Positions 1-5,711 of a stretch of DNA of 7,732 nucleotides are shown piece by piece. Location: contig CAIOJG010000032.1 in the NCBI GenBank assembly GCA_903858555.1, positions 1 through 7,732 on the forward strand. The letters run 5' to 3'. Source of the stretch: Candidatus Magasanikiibacteriota bacterium (GTDB taxonomy: Bacteria; Patescibacteriota; Patescibacteriia; Magasanikbacterales; GWA2-37-8). Below the pieces are notes generated by a model. It worked only from the letters and a program-made list of their open reading frames with translations, ran no database searches and had not been told where the DNA came from. A program made the position numbers and the translations under genes. The number at the start of each line of letters is the position of its first letter. Position 1 is the stretch's first letter.

Positions 1-1
1 C

Positions 2-91
2 CGCTGAGGTCGCATGCGAAGCATATATACGGGATGCAGTACCATCTACCGTGATATAGTCCCAACTTCCTTCGCCACCAACTGCGATCTG
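2..91 (-). other. YncE/YVTN-type beta-propeller fragment, partial, probable chimeric contig end
   Basis: On the minus strand, a frame different from the SIMPL gene stays open for 30 codons to the window edge. It contains GGEGSWDYITVDGTASRIY followed by ASHATS. This closely resembles the repeat of secreted YncE/YVTN-family beta-propellers (G-G-E-G-x-W-D-Y-x-x-V-D ... R-x-Y-x-S-H). The stretch is about 52% G+C, higher than the genes next to it. It has no start here and is joined directly to the SIMPL gene at about 80-100, where the SIMPL family motif breaks off. I infer either a mis-joined read/contig end or a real recombination junction. The family resemblance is from memory of the motif and is not a database match. 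Confidence 0.6.
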
Positions 92-597
92 TCTGGTAAT
101 TTTGAATAATAATATTCCACCGGATTGGTAGAAAAAATCACCCCTTGATCAATCAAAGTCTGAAATGATTTAGCGATTTTGTCCGCTTTCGCCAAATCAG
201 TAGTTTGCAAAGTTACATCTTGCTGCAGATTGTATTTGGTCGGACCACCTTGATTATTATTTTCATAATACACATTCATGCTCACCGGCGCGATAGTGAG
301 CTCTTCCGATTTTACACCCTGAGTCGCAAAAAATTTCGTTACCAAAGCCTCATCGCTTTTCATATCCGCATAACCAGATTTGATTTGGTCCAAAGTCACA
401 ATGCGCGCAAACGATGAATGCAAAGTCGCGCTATCCGCTTTCACCATCTGAGTGGCCGAACCAGTCACCTCGAGCGCCTTTACTGCCTGTGCTCCATTCC
501 ACATATAAGCGGTACCAAGCACACAGGCCGATACTATCAGCGCTACTCCGATAAACAAACTACTTAACACTGGTGATTTCTTAATTTCTTCACACAT
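46..597 (-). CDS. SIMPL (DUF541) domain protein, membrane-anchored, C-terminally truncated
   Basis: This 183-residue product has a short charged N-terminus, then one hydrophobic segment (about residues 9-33) acting as a signal anchor, and a SIMPL-type domain outside the membrane beginning at LEVTGSATQMVKADSATLHS. Late SIMPL features are visible: a GVIFST stretch followed by EYYYSKLPD. In relatives that motif normally continues (LR...LL..A...A) for another 50-60 residues of C-terminal helix. Here the match stops at LPD, and the last dozen residues read through unrelated DNA to a TAG at 46-48. The biological role of SIMPL proteins is poorly defined; most are secreted or periplasmic. It is the last visible gene of the msrA operon, starting 5 nt after the out-of-frame hydrolase end (603-605). 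No Shine-Dalgarno is evident. The N-terminal assignment is good; the C-terminus is probably not native. Confidence 0.75.
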   Translation of the reverse strand: MCEEIKKSPVLSSLFIGVALIVSACVLGTAYMWNGAQAVKALEVTGSATQMVKADSATLHSSFARIVTLDQIKSGYADMKSDEALVTKFFATQGVKSEELTIAPVSMNVYYENNNQGGPTKYNLQQDVTLQTTDLAKADKIAKSFQTLIDQGVIFSTNPVEYYYSKLPDRSQLVAKEVGTISR

Positions 598-602
598 ATT
601 TT

Positions 603-680
603 TTATTTATTTTTAATAATTTTATCCAACCAATTATTTAAAATATTTTTAAAACTCCGCAACTCAGATTCTGTCCTAAA
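603..680 (-). pseudogene. Displaced C-terminal end of the alpha/beta hydrolase, out of frame
   Basis: Directly behind the hydrolase stop codon, another frame encodes FRTESELRSFKNILNNWL and then DKIIKNK before a TAA at 603-605. This looks like the usual last helix of small alpha/beta hydrolases, which follows the catalytic histidine (H-T-F-R-x-x-x-x-L...I.NWL). It overlaps the upstream frame by a few bases at 676-680, so the two parts are joined without a gap in the DNA but are out of register. The stop lies 5 nt before the SIMPL start, the spacing expected of the original intact gene in this operon. I infer a deletion of roughly 40-50 codons, not divisible by three. Confidence 0.65.
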
Positions 681-1275
681 CCGGCATTGTCAGCTTACCG
701 GCATCAGGAAGAGCATCATACTTAAAGTTATCCTCCATATGCGACCAAGGTAATTTTTTAATAATACCAGGCAAAGAAGTGCTTTCAGAAATTCTCAAAC
801 CCGTTGATTTCCATTCATCAAATTCCTCTTTAGTATATTTCTCATAAGCCTCGGCTCTAAGTTTACCAGACACTACAGTAGACACCAGAACCAAACTAAA
901 TATTTTTTCAGGATTCTTTTCAGCATATAACAAAATACACTCTCCACCCAGACTATGACCTTCTAAAACAAATGGCTCTTGATACCAACCCTGCTCTTTC
1001 GCCCACAAAATAATGTCTTCTAAATCTTCATAATAATTCGTAACCGTGGCATTTTCGTAGTTTCCGTCACTTTCGCCAAAAGTATTGGTGGTATCAAAAG
1101 TTACCACTGTAAAACCTTTGTTAAAAAAAGTTTCAGCTGCCAAACGAATTTGAGGTTGTTCTTTAAAACCTCCCAGACCATGCATTAAAAAAGCCAATCC
1201 AATTTGATTCGGATTATTTTCCACCACTACACAAACTTTTTGATTTTTACGATTTTTAATAAAATTTTTTTCCAT
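676..1275 (-). CDS. Alpha/beta hydrolase, truncated by internal deletion and frameshift (probably non-functional)
   Basis: This 199-residue product belongs to the alpha/beta hydrolase (serine hydrolase) fold. The oxyanion-hole region is HGLGG (residues 32-36), the DTTNTFGESDG stretch lies at about 61-71, and the nucleophile elbow is GHSLGG with Ser108. The frame stops right after KLTMPV, where family members continue into the strand carrying the catalytic Asp and later the His. Both are missing, so only one triad residue remains. The rest of the C-terminus is present out of frame at 603-680. I chose the ATG at 1275 because it gives a TAA-T-ATG junction with the upstream gene and a purine-rich AGGGTGG stretch lies upstream. 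A start at 1305 would overlap the upstream gene by 29 nt. Substrate unknown. Confidence 0.75.
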   Translation of the reverse strand: MEKNFIKNRKNQKVCVVVENNPNQIGLAFLMHGLGGFKEQPQIRLAAETFFNKGFTVVTFDTTNTFGESDGNYENATVTNYYEDLEDIILWAKEQGWYQEPFVLEGHSLGGECILLYAEKNPEKIFSLVLVSTVVSGKLRAEAYEKYTKEEFDEWKSTGLRISESTSLPGIIKKLPWSHMEDNFKYDALPDAGKLTMPV

Positions 1276-1276
1276 A

Positions 1277-1771
1277 TTATTTTTTCCACCCTTTCTTATA
1301 AACAAAAAACCAAAGATACAAAACTAGTAATAAGACAACATCCGGAAAAAATATTATCGGATGACTCCAGGGAATCCCATTTACTTTAAATGTAGAAAAT
1401 GGCCACAAAAACGGAGTTGGAAAAAATTCAGTAGAATGGGTCGGGATGTCCATCAGCACATGCAAACCCCAAGCCAGCATCGGCAAAAATGGTTTACGAC
1501 GCACCAACCAAACAATCGCAAACACCACAGCAAACACAATTAAACTATGAGTGACGTTATAAAGCGAATGTACATAAGCCGGAATAGACGCGTTCGTCGG
1601 ATGCCCTCCCCAATCGGGACGAGCGGAAAAACCAAAAACTGTCGCCACCGTCAAAATTCCAAATGAAAATAAATCCGGCATCACCCCAAAAGCAAATGAC
1701 CACCAAAAATCTTTTTTATTTTTTCGGCCCAAGGCAATACCTCCCCATAGACCATGTGAAATAATGTCCAT
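1277..1771 (-). CDS. Integral membrane protein, YdjM/DUF457-like putative metal-dependent hydrolase
   Basis: This 164-residue membrane protein has about four hydrophobic segments: residues 23-48 (with a polar PDL), 74-90, 96-109 and 138-159. Conserved-looking polar residues are spread as in membrane-bound YdjM/DUF457-type putative hydrolases: SHGLWG with His6, MPDL with Asp33, THS with His75, and HVLMDIPTH with His104, Asp108 and His112. These could form a metal site at the membrane surface, but this is inferred from the pattern and no function is demonstrated for such proteins here. The gene starts 1 nt after the msrA stop (TAG-T-ATG) and ends 1 nt before the hydrolase start (TAA-T-ATG), so translation is probably coupled along the operon. 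The C-terminus is basic (YKKGWKK), consistent with a cytoplasmic tail. Confidence 0.6.
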   Translation of the reverse strand: MDIISHGLWGGIALGRKNKKDFWWSFAFGVMPDLFSFGILTVATVFGFSARPDWGGHPTNASIPAYVHSLYNVTHSLIVFAVVFAIVWLVRRKPFLPMLAWGLHVLMDIPTHSTEFFPTPFLWPFSTFKVNGIPWSHPIIFFPDVVLLLVLYLWFFVYKKGWKK

Positions 1772-1772
1772 A

Positions 1773-2312
1773 CTAATTTTTAATTAAACTTTTCCATTTA
1801 TCTTTAAATTTTTTTAATTTGGGATTGATCACTAGCTGGCAATAAGTTTGATCCGGATTTTTTGCAAAATAATCATGGTGATAATCCTCGGCTTCATAAA
1901 ATTTATCCAAAGGTTTTATCTCGGTGACAATCGGGTCAGAATACGTTCTTTCAGAAGTCAGCTCGATAATCTTATTTTTGACGGCCAGCTCTTGTTCAGA
2001 GGTACTAAAAAATATTACAGAACGATATTGAGTACCAATATCATGACCTTGCCGATTTAAAGTGGTCGGGTCGTGCACAGAGAAAAAAACTGATAACAAT
2101 TCATCAACGGATATTTGTTCAGTGTCAAAATCCACCTTGATAACCTCCGCGTGACCAGTCGCCCCACTACACACCTGTTCATATGAAGGATTAGGCGTTT
2201 GTCCACCGGCATAGCCAGGCACCACTGCCAAAACCCCACGCAATTGCTTAAAAATTGTCTCAGTACACCAAAAACAACCCCCGCCCAAGACAATTGATTC
2301 AATTTTAGCCAT
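1773..2312 (-). CDS. msrA: Peptide-methionine (S)-S-oxide reductase MsrA
   Basis: MsrA reduces the S-form of methionine sulfoxide in proteins and free methionine, using thioredoxin-type electrons. The 179-residue length is normal for a stand-alone cytosolic enzyme. The catalytic motif GGGCFWCTE gives nucleophile Cys13. Other family landmarks follow: GYAGG, CSGATGHAE, the LNRQGHDIGTQYRS signature, and YHHDYF before the C-terminal YCQLVI. There is no signal peptide, so it acts in the cytoplasm. It is the first gene of a minus-strand operon; the ATG lies about 25 nt downstream of the predicted transcription start from the promoter at 2343-2371, with no clear Shine-Dalgarno. The partner reductase msrB lies about 660 bp away in the next operon on the same strand, separated by an unrelated plus-strand unit. 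Confidence 0.95.
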   Translation of the reverse strand: MAKIESIVLGGGCFWCTETIFKQLRGVLAVVPGYAGGQTPNPSYEQVCSGATGHAEVIKVDFDTEQISVDELLSVFFSVHDPTTLNRQGHDIGTQYRSVIFFSTSEQELAVKNKIIELTSERTYSDPIVTEIKPLDKFYEAEDYHHDYFAKNPDQTYCQLVINPKLKKFKDKWKSLIKN

Positions 2313-2342
2313 ATTTTAATAGATACTAAATATCGTCTATAT

Positions 2343-2371
2343 AGTATACATTTTTTTACAAAGATTGACAA
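2343..2371 (-). promoter_or_regulatory. Sigma70-type promoter of the msrA operon
   Basis: Read on the minus strand, TTGTCA (2371-2366) is followed by a 17-nt spacer and TATACT (2348-2343). This is a near-consensus promoter at the optimal spacing. Predicted transcription starts near 2336, leaving a leader of about 25 nt before msrA. Its -35 box occupies almost the same bases as the -35 box of the divergent plus-strand promoter. Confidence 0.7.
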
Positions 2372-2393
2372 AAACGACTTTTTCGTGTAAACT
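2365..2393 (+). promoter_or_regulatory. Sigma70-type promoter of the GC-rich small gene
   Basis: A perfect TTGACA (2365-2370) is followed by 17 nt and TAAACT (2388-2393), a good -10 element. Transcription would begin near 2400, giving a leader of about 165 nt before the ATG at 2567. The -35 box overlaps the msrA -35 box (shared bases 2366-2370, TTGACAA on one strand and TTGTCAA on the other), so the two promoters probably cannot be occupied by polymerase simultaneously. Confidence 0.65.
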
Positions 2394-2454
2394 TTTATCT
2401 TGTGCCCGGAATTATTGTGTCCCAATGAGACCGTGCCAATTACGTTTTTTTGGC

Positions 2455-2501
2455 TGATGCACGGACTTTTTGACAAGATTTGCCAACAAGTCCGTGCATC
2501 A
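2455..2501 (+). repeat. Perfect 14-bp inverted repeat in the small-gene leader
   Basis: TGATGCACGGACTT (2455-2468) is repeated as its exact reverse complement AAGTCCGTGCATCA (2488-2501) around a 19-nt loop. In RNA it would form a stable hairpin in the middle of the leader, about 65 nt before the start codon. It is not followed by a U-tract, so it is not an ordinary terminator. The core GCACGG of the left arm could instead pair with CCGTGC at 2431-2436, although that pairing is much shorter. It could be an RNA control element, an RNA-stabilising structure, or a protein or recombination site; the sequence does not decide. Confidence 0.7.
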
Positions 2502-2514
2502 AACTACGTCCTAA

Positions 2515-2537
2515 TCTGTGCCCAAGGCGGGTACAGA
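2515..2537 (+). repeat. Second short hairpin in the small-gene leader
   Basis: TCTGTGCCC (2515-2523) can pair with GGGTACAGA (2529-2537) around the five-base loop AAGGC, with one G-U wobble. It lies 29 nt before the ATG, between the large inverted repeat and the translation start. Together they indicate a folded 5' leader. This stem alone is short enough to be chance. Confidence 0.45.
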
Positions 2538-2566
2538 CAAGACTTCTCATCCAACCAGAGAAAAAA

Positions 2567-2908
2567 ATGATTATTGTTCGTGTTCCTACCGATTTCAATC
2601 CGATGCTCCACTCGCTCCACCTCCACGATCTCCTTCAGCAGTTGAAGGTCGACGGAAGTACACGTGTGATTCATCGGGCCAACCACCTCTCTCGCCACGA
2701 GTTCGGATACTTGAGCGCTAAAATGGTGGAGCAAGAAGCTTGGTATGACCCTTCGCTGTCGATTTACGATATCAAGAGCATTCTCGATATCGAAGGTAAG
2801 AAGCTGGTAGTTGCGCTCCCGTGCAACGCCGCCATCTTCAGCCTTCCCAATCGTCTGAAGCCCACAAAACACGTTAGCGGCACTTTCGCCGCATTCACAG
2901 GAGTTTGA
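2567..2908 (+). CDS. Unrecognised 113-residue protein in a GC-rich, independently transcribed unit
   Basis: I do not recognise this protein. It begins MIIVRVPTDFNPMLHSLHLH, has a leucine/histidine-rich helix-like segment, a mixed middle (HEFGYLSAKMVEQEAWYDPS), a likely beta segment (KKLVVALPCNAAIFSLP, with the only cysteine) and a short polar tail ending in FTGV. There is no signal peptide or membrane segment. It is probably coding because it is open, carries GC-rich wobble bases typical of bacterial genes, and is framed by a strong promoter and a strong terminator. I prefer the ATG at 2567, preceded by AGAG-A7, over an upstream ATG at 2480, because the latter would translate through both leader hairpins and add an atypical Pro/Arg-rich tail. 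Base composition is about 52% G+C against roughly 27-40% nearby, suggesting recent acquisition or unusual codon selection. Open frames on the opposite strand here look like shadows. Confidence 0.6.
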   Translation: MIIVRVPTDFNPMLHSLHLHDLLQQLKVDGSTRVIHRANHLSRHEFGYLSAKMVEQEAWYDPSLSIYDIKSILDIEGKKLVVALPCNAAIFSLPNRLKPTKHVSGTFAAFTGV

Positions 2909-2916
2909 GCAAATCC

Positions 2917-2965
2917 AAAAAAACGAGCCCCCGGTCGACATTCGACTCGGGGGCTTCGTGTTTTT
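2917..2965. terminator. Strong intrinsic terminator, probably bidirectional
   Basis: A long hairpin spans 2923-2959: ACGA, then GCCCCCG, then GTCGA pair with TCGAC, CGGGGGC and TCGT, with two single-base bulges and a three-base loop (CAT). On the plus strand GTTTTT follows (2960-2965), ending the small gene whose stop is at 2908. On the minus strand a run of seven T (opposite 2917-2923) follows the same stem, ending the msrB operon whose stop is at 2975-2977. Confidence 0.85.
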
Positions 2966-2974
2966 AAATGGATT

Positions 2975-3337
2975 TTATTTTTTAGGTACAAATTTTAACG
3001 ACAGTGAATTCACGCAATGACGAGTGTTTTTAGGCGTCATCATTTCACCTTCAAATACATGACCTAGATGAGCGCCACAGGTATTGCAAGTAATTTCCGT
3101 GCGATAACCATCCGCGTCAGTCGTACGTTTTACCGCCCCAGTAATTTCTTGATCAAAGCTCGGCCAGCCGCAACCCGAATGAAATTTTGCGTCCGAAGTA
3201 TAGAGTGGTGTATTACAACGACGACACAAATAAGTACCTTCCACAAAAAAATCGTCGTACTCACCAGTGAACGGTCTCTCCGTACCTTTATTAACAATGA
3301 CATTTTCTTCTTCCGAAGTTAGCTTGTTCAATTCCAT
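2975..3337 (-). CDS. msrB: Peptide-methionine (R)-S-oxide reductase MsrB
   Basis: MsrB reduces the R-form of methionine sulfoxide in proteins, complementing MsrA. The 120-residue length is that of the bare catalytic domain. The structural zinc is held by two CxxC pairs, Cys38/Cys41 (CRRC) and Cys84/Cys87 (CNTCGAHLGHVF). The signature SGCGWPSF contains Cys56, the probable resolving cysteine, and RHCVNSLSL contains catalytic Cys108. There is no signal peptide, so it is predicted cytoplasmic despite following a membrane thiol-disulfide transporter gene. It starts 18 nt after the DipZ-like gene and is the last gene of the five-gene operon, ending just before the bidirectional terminator. Confidence 0.95.
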   Translation of the reverse strand: MELNKLTSEEENVIVNKGTERPFTGEYDDFFVEGTYLCRRCNTPLYTSDAKFHSGCGWPSFDQEITGAVKRTTDADGYRTEITCNTCGAHLGHVFEGEMMTPKNTRHCVNSLSLKFVPKK

Positions 3338-3355
3338 ATATTTAAAAATTATTTT

Positions 3356-5092
3356 TTAACCAAAAGTAAACGTATAGGCTTTCAGTCCGGCTGAATTGAT
3401 AATGAACTGCAAAGTATGTTCGCCTGATCCGGCCTTATCACTAACTACATTGTACAACCGCTCATCATGGATCAATAAATAACTTTTCCCGTTTTCAAAA
3501 ACCACGTCACTGCCGGCCGTATCTTTAGTAAGCGATACACCATCACGCAACACTTCCACTTTATTTGGTATCTCTGAGCTAGCCACAAAATGAACGTTGT
3601 GTGCGCTATAGCGATAAATTATTTTATCCACCACTTCATTTGTCTGCGCGAATTCATCTTCAAAATTCCAAGCGCCGACCAAATTTAATTCGTTTAAATT
3701 CACAGCGTTTGGTGCAATTAATTTTTGTTCACCAGATTGTTGTGGAACTCCATTGGCCAAATATTCATTTCGTGCCGATCCAAAATACGTTTCCGGACTT
3801 CCCACTGCTGTCGGCAAAGTACTGATCACCTGCACGATTCCGGTTGGCACCGCCGCGACCGATTGTTTATCGCGCACCATTTTTTCTGCCAATAATTCCT
3901 GAATTTTTTGTTCTGTCTCTTCATAACCACCTTCACCGGCATGATTGAAGGCCACATAACCATCGATATCGATGATAAATTTATTTGGCCAATAATTATT
4001 ACTGTAAGCGTTCCAAGTACCGTAATTATTGTCTAAAACTACTGGAAATTTTATTCCAAAACCAGCCATGGCTTTGCGGACGTTATCAATATTTTTTTCA
4101 AAAGAAAATTCCGGTGTGTGAATACCAATAATTTCCAAACCTTTGTCATGATATTTTTCATACCAAGCATTTAGATATGGAAACGTACGGATACAATTTA
4201 TACAACTATACGTCATAAAATCCACGATGATGACTTTTTTGCCAATTAAATCCCCTATTTTTATACTACTAGTATTTACAAAGCCAGATGGATTTACAAT
4301 TTCATGATAACGTGGCAAATTTTTATTAGCGACTGTATTATCAAAAGTTATTCCAGCCGGCATTGGCGTATTTAATTGCGTCAAAAAATATTGTTCAATA
4401 CTAGACACGCCCGACCAGCCGTGATTGGCAAAAAATACCTGCATTTTTTTATCACCACCGGTAAAAATTAAAATACCAACAACCAAAAATAATACTCCTA
4501 GAACGCGTTTAAAAACTCCATTTGGATTAGCCGCGATTTTAGCCTTTTCGATAAAGCGTCTACCAAGCAAACTGATCAATAATAAAATCAAAGACAAACC
4601 AAGGGCATAGGCAATAAGATCGGCCAGACCTTTTCCAAAACTTTGCGGCAAGACCGTCGCCAAAATTAAAAAATATGTCGGTGAACAACTAGAAAAAACC
4701 GGACCGAGCGAAAGCCCAATCAACATATCCCCAATTCGCCCAGTCTGATGGGCAGAACTATTTAAAATTTTGTCTGATCCGGCACTCAAACCTAATCTAA
4801 AATTAAATTTATCCCAAAAATTTGGAAAAATTGTAATAAGACCAAAAAAGATAATGATTGTCCCCGAGGTATAGCTCCACACCTCGGGCGGAACATTTAC
4901 AAACAAGGTGCTAAATTTTAATAGCAACGTAAAAAGCACCACCGCGACCGCCAGTGACGCCGTAATAACATACGGATTACGACGCTGACTATCTTGCGCC
5001 GACCCGCCGATAATAATCGGCAACACCGGCAACACGCACGGTGCTAACACAGTGAGCACACCAGCAATAAAAGACAAAAATAGTAAAAACAT
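3356..5092 (-). CDS. DipZ-like protein: CcdA/DsbD-type membrane domain fused to a thioredoxin domain and a C-terminal domain
   Basis: This 578-residue fusion carries reducing equivalents from cytoplasmic thioredoxin across the membrane to extracytoplasmic partners. Residues 1-215 form a CcdA/DsbD-type membrane domain with about six helices and the two expected redox cysteines: Cys19 in APCVLPVLP and Cys136 in SSCSPTYFLILATVLP. Residues about 262-395 form an outward-facing thioredoxin-like domain with the active site CINC (Cys297/Cys300) and a cis-Pro-type region near KFPVVLDNNYGTWNAY. Residues about 425-578 match the position of the extra C-terminal domain of mycobacterial DipZ, which is predicted to be beta-rich; the SPETYFG motif marks its start. 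The ATG at 5092 lies 3 nt after the stop of the MazG-like gene. msrB follows after 18 nt, linking this protein to methionine sulfoxide repair, although its own target is unknown. Confidence 0.85.
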   Translation of the reverse strand: MFLLFLSFIAGVLTVLAPCVLPVLPIIIGGSAQDSQRRNPYVITASLAVAVVLFTLLLKFSTLFVNVPPEVWSYTSGTIIIFFGLITIFPNFWDKFNFRLGLSAGSDKILNSSAHQTGRIGDMLIGLSLGPVFSSCSPTYFLILATVLPQSFGKGLADLIAYALGLSLILLLISLLGRRFIEKAKIAANPNGVFKRVLGVLFLVVGILIFTGGDKKMQVFFANHGWSGVSSIEQYFLTQLNTPMPAGITFDNTVANKNLPRYHEIVNPSGFVNTSSIKIGDLIGKKVIIVDFMTYSCINCIRTFPYLNAWYEKYHDKGLEIIGIHTPEFSFEKNIDNVRKAMAGFGIKFPVVLDNNYGTWNAYSNNYWPNKFIIDIDGYVAFNHAGEGGYEETEQKIQELLAEKMVRDKQSVAAVPTGIVQVISTLPTAVGSPETYFGSARNEYLANGVPQQSGEQKLIAPNAVNLNELNLVGAWNFEDEFAQTNEVVDKIIYRYSAHNVHFVASSEIPNKVEVLRDGVSLTKDTAGSDVVFENGKSYLLIHDERLYNVVSDKAGSGEHTLQFIINSAGLKAYTFTFG

Positions 5093-5095
5093 AAA

Positions 5096-5443
5096 TTAAA
5101 ATTCAGTATATTTTTTATTATTTCCCTTGGCTTTATCCACGGGATATTTTAAAGCATTTTTTTCTATTTTCTTATATGCCGCTTCACACAAATCTACTCC
5201 CAAATTTTGTGATAACTCCAACAAATATATAAACACGTCCGCCAACTCATCACCGATTTCATCTTTATGTGATTTTAAATATTTTTGTAATTGATCACCA
5301 TTTTTCCACTGAAAATGCTCGAGCACTTCGGAAGATTCTAAAGCCAACGAAATGGCTAGATCTTTTGGTTGCTGAAACGGCCCCCATTCTCTATCGGCTA
5401 TGAACTGATTTATTTTTTGTAATAAATTTTTTATTTCTGACAT
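5096..5443 (-). CDS. MazG-like nucleotide pyrophosphohydrolase
   Basis: This all-alpha NTP pyrophosphohydrolase of about 115 residues hydrolyses (d)NTPs to monophosphate and pyrophosphate; relatives clear non-canonical or excess nucleotides. The metal-binding pattern is clear: LALESSEVLEHFQW gives Glu36 and Glu39, and KDEIGDELADVFIYLLEL gives Glu62, Glu66 and Asp69. The single short domain and the HFQW motif resemble the small MazG/dCTPase-like (RS21-C6) group more than the duplicated E. coli MazG. I chose the ATG at 5443, which begins MSEIKNLL 4 nt after the alkyltransferase stop. A GTG at 5461 would overlap that gene by 14 nt, although a GAAGGTG stretch just upstream of the GTG could be a ribosome site. 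The substrate cannot be told from the sequence. Confidence 0.85.
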   Translation of the reverse strand: MSEIKNLLQKINQFIADREWGPFQQPKDLAISLALESSEVLEHFQWKNGDQLQKYLKSHKDEIGDELADVFIYLLELSQNLGVDLCEAAYKKIEKNALKYPVDKAKGNNKKYTEF

Positions 5444-5447
5444 AAAA

Positions 5448-5708
5448 TTAAATTTTAACACCTTCTTTTTTTAAAATTTTTATTTTGTTGGCTGCGCCGC
5501 GATTATAGCCACCAATTTTTCCATCACTACGCACTACGCGATGACACGGAATATCCGGATCATAATTTTTATTTAAAATATTTCCTACCGCTCGAAACGC
5601 ACCCGGACTACCAGCCAACCCGGCAACTTCTTTATACGTCAAAACTTTCCCTTTGGGGATTTTCTTCACAACGGCATAAACTTTTTCAGTAAAAGTTTTT
5701 CTTTGCAC
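5448..5708 (-). CDS. MGMT/Ogt-family DNA alkyltransferase, C-terminal DNA-binding domain only
   Basis: This 86-residue protein consists only of the Methyltransf_1 (Ada/Ogt C-terminal) domain. It shows the helix-turn-helix start (FTEKVYAVVKKIPKGKVLTYKEVA), the likely DNA-intercalating arginine in FRAVG (Arg39) and the active-site motif PCHRVV with Cys55, followed by GGY. Because the cysteine is kept, it is not an alkyltransferase-like protein of the PWHR type and may transfer alkyl groups from O6-alkylguanine to itself. NILNKN replaces the more usual alanine-rich stretch, and the N-terminal domain of Ogt/Ada is absent, as in many minimal homologues. The start is a GTG at 5708, 3 nt after the methyltransferase stop. 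The downstream MazG-like gene fits a shared DNA and nucleotide-pool protection role. Confidence 0.88.
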   Translation of the reverse strand: MQRKTFTEKVYAVVKKIPKGKVLTYKEVAGLAGSPGAFRAVGNILNKNYDPDIPCHRVVRSDGKIGGYNRGAANKIKILKKEGVKI

Positions 5709-5711
5709 AAA

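Noticed and set aside
2057..2476. Minus-strand open frame of 139 codons overlapping the 5' part of msrA and the intergenic region
   Set aside because: It runs through the msrA promoter and overlaps the clear MsrA frame; it is a shadow.
2455..2501. Integron attC-like recombination site
   Set aside because: The inverted repeat is perfect and lacks recognisable RYYYAAC/GTTRRRY core sites; there is no integrase in the window.
2480..2566. N-terminal extension of the small gene from the ATG at 2480
   Set aside because: It would translate through the right arm of the inverted repeat and the second hairpin, and gives an atypical Cys/Pro/Arg-rich segment.
2504..2941. Long minus-strand open frame (145 codons) opposite the GC-rich small gene, plus another at 2764-2991
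   Set aside because: They cross the terminator hairpin, lack promoter or start signals, and have unlikely composition. The plus-strand frame has promoter, leader and terminator in the right order.
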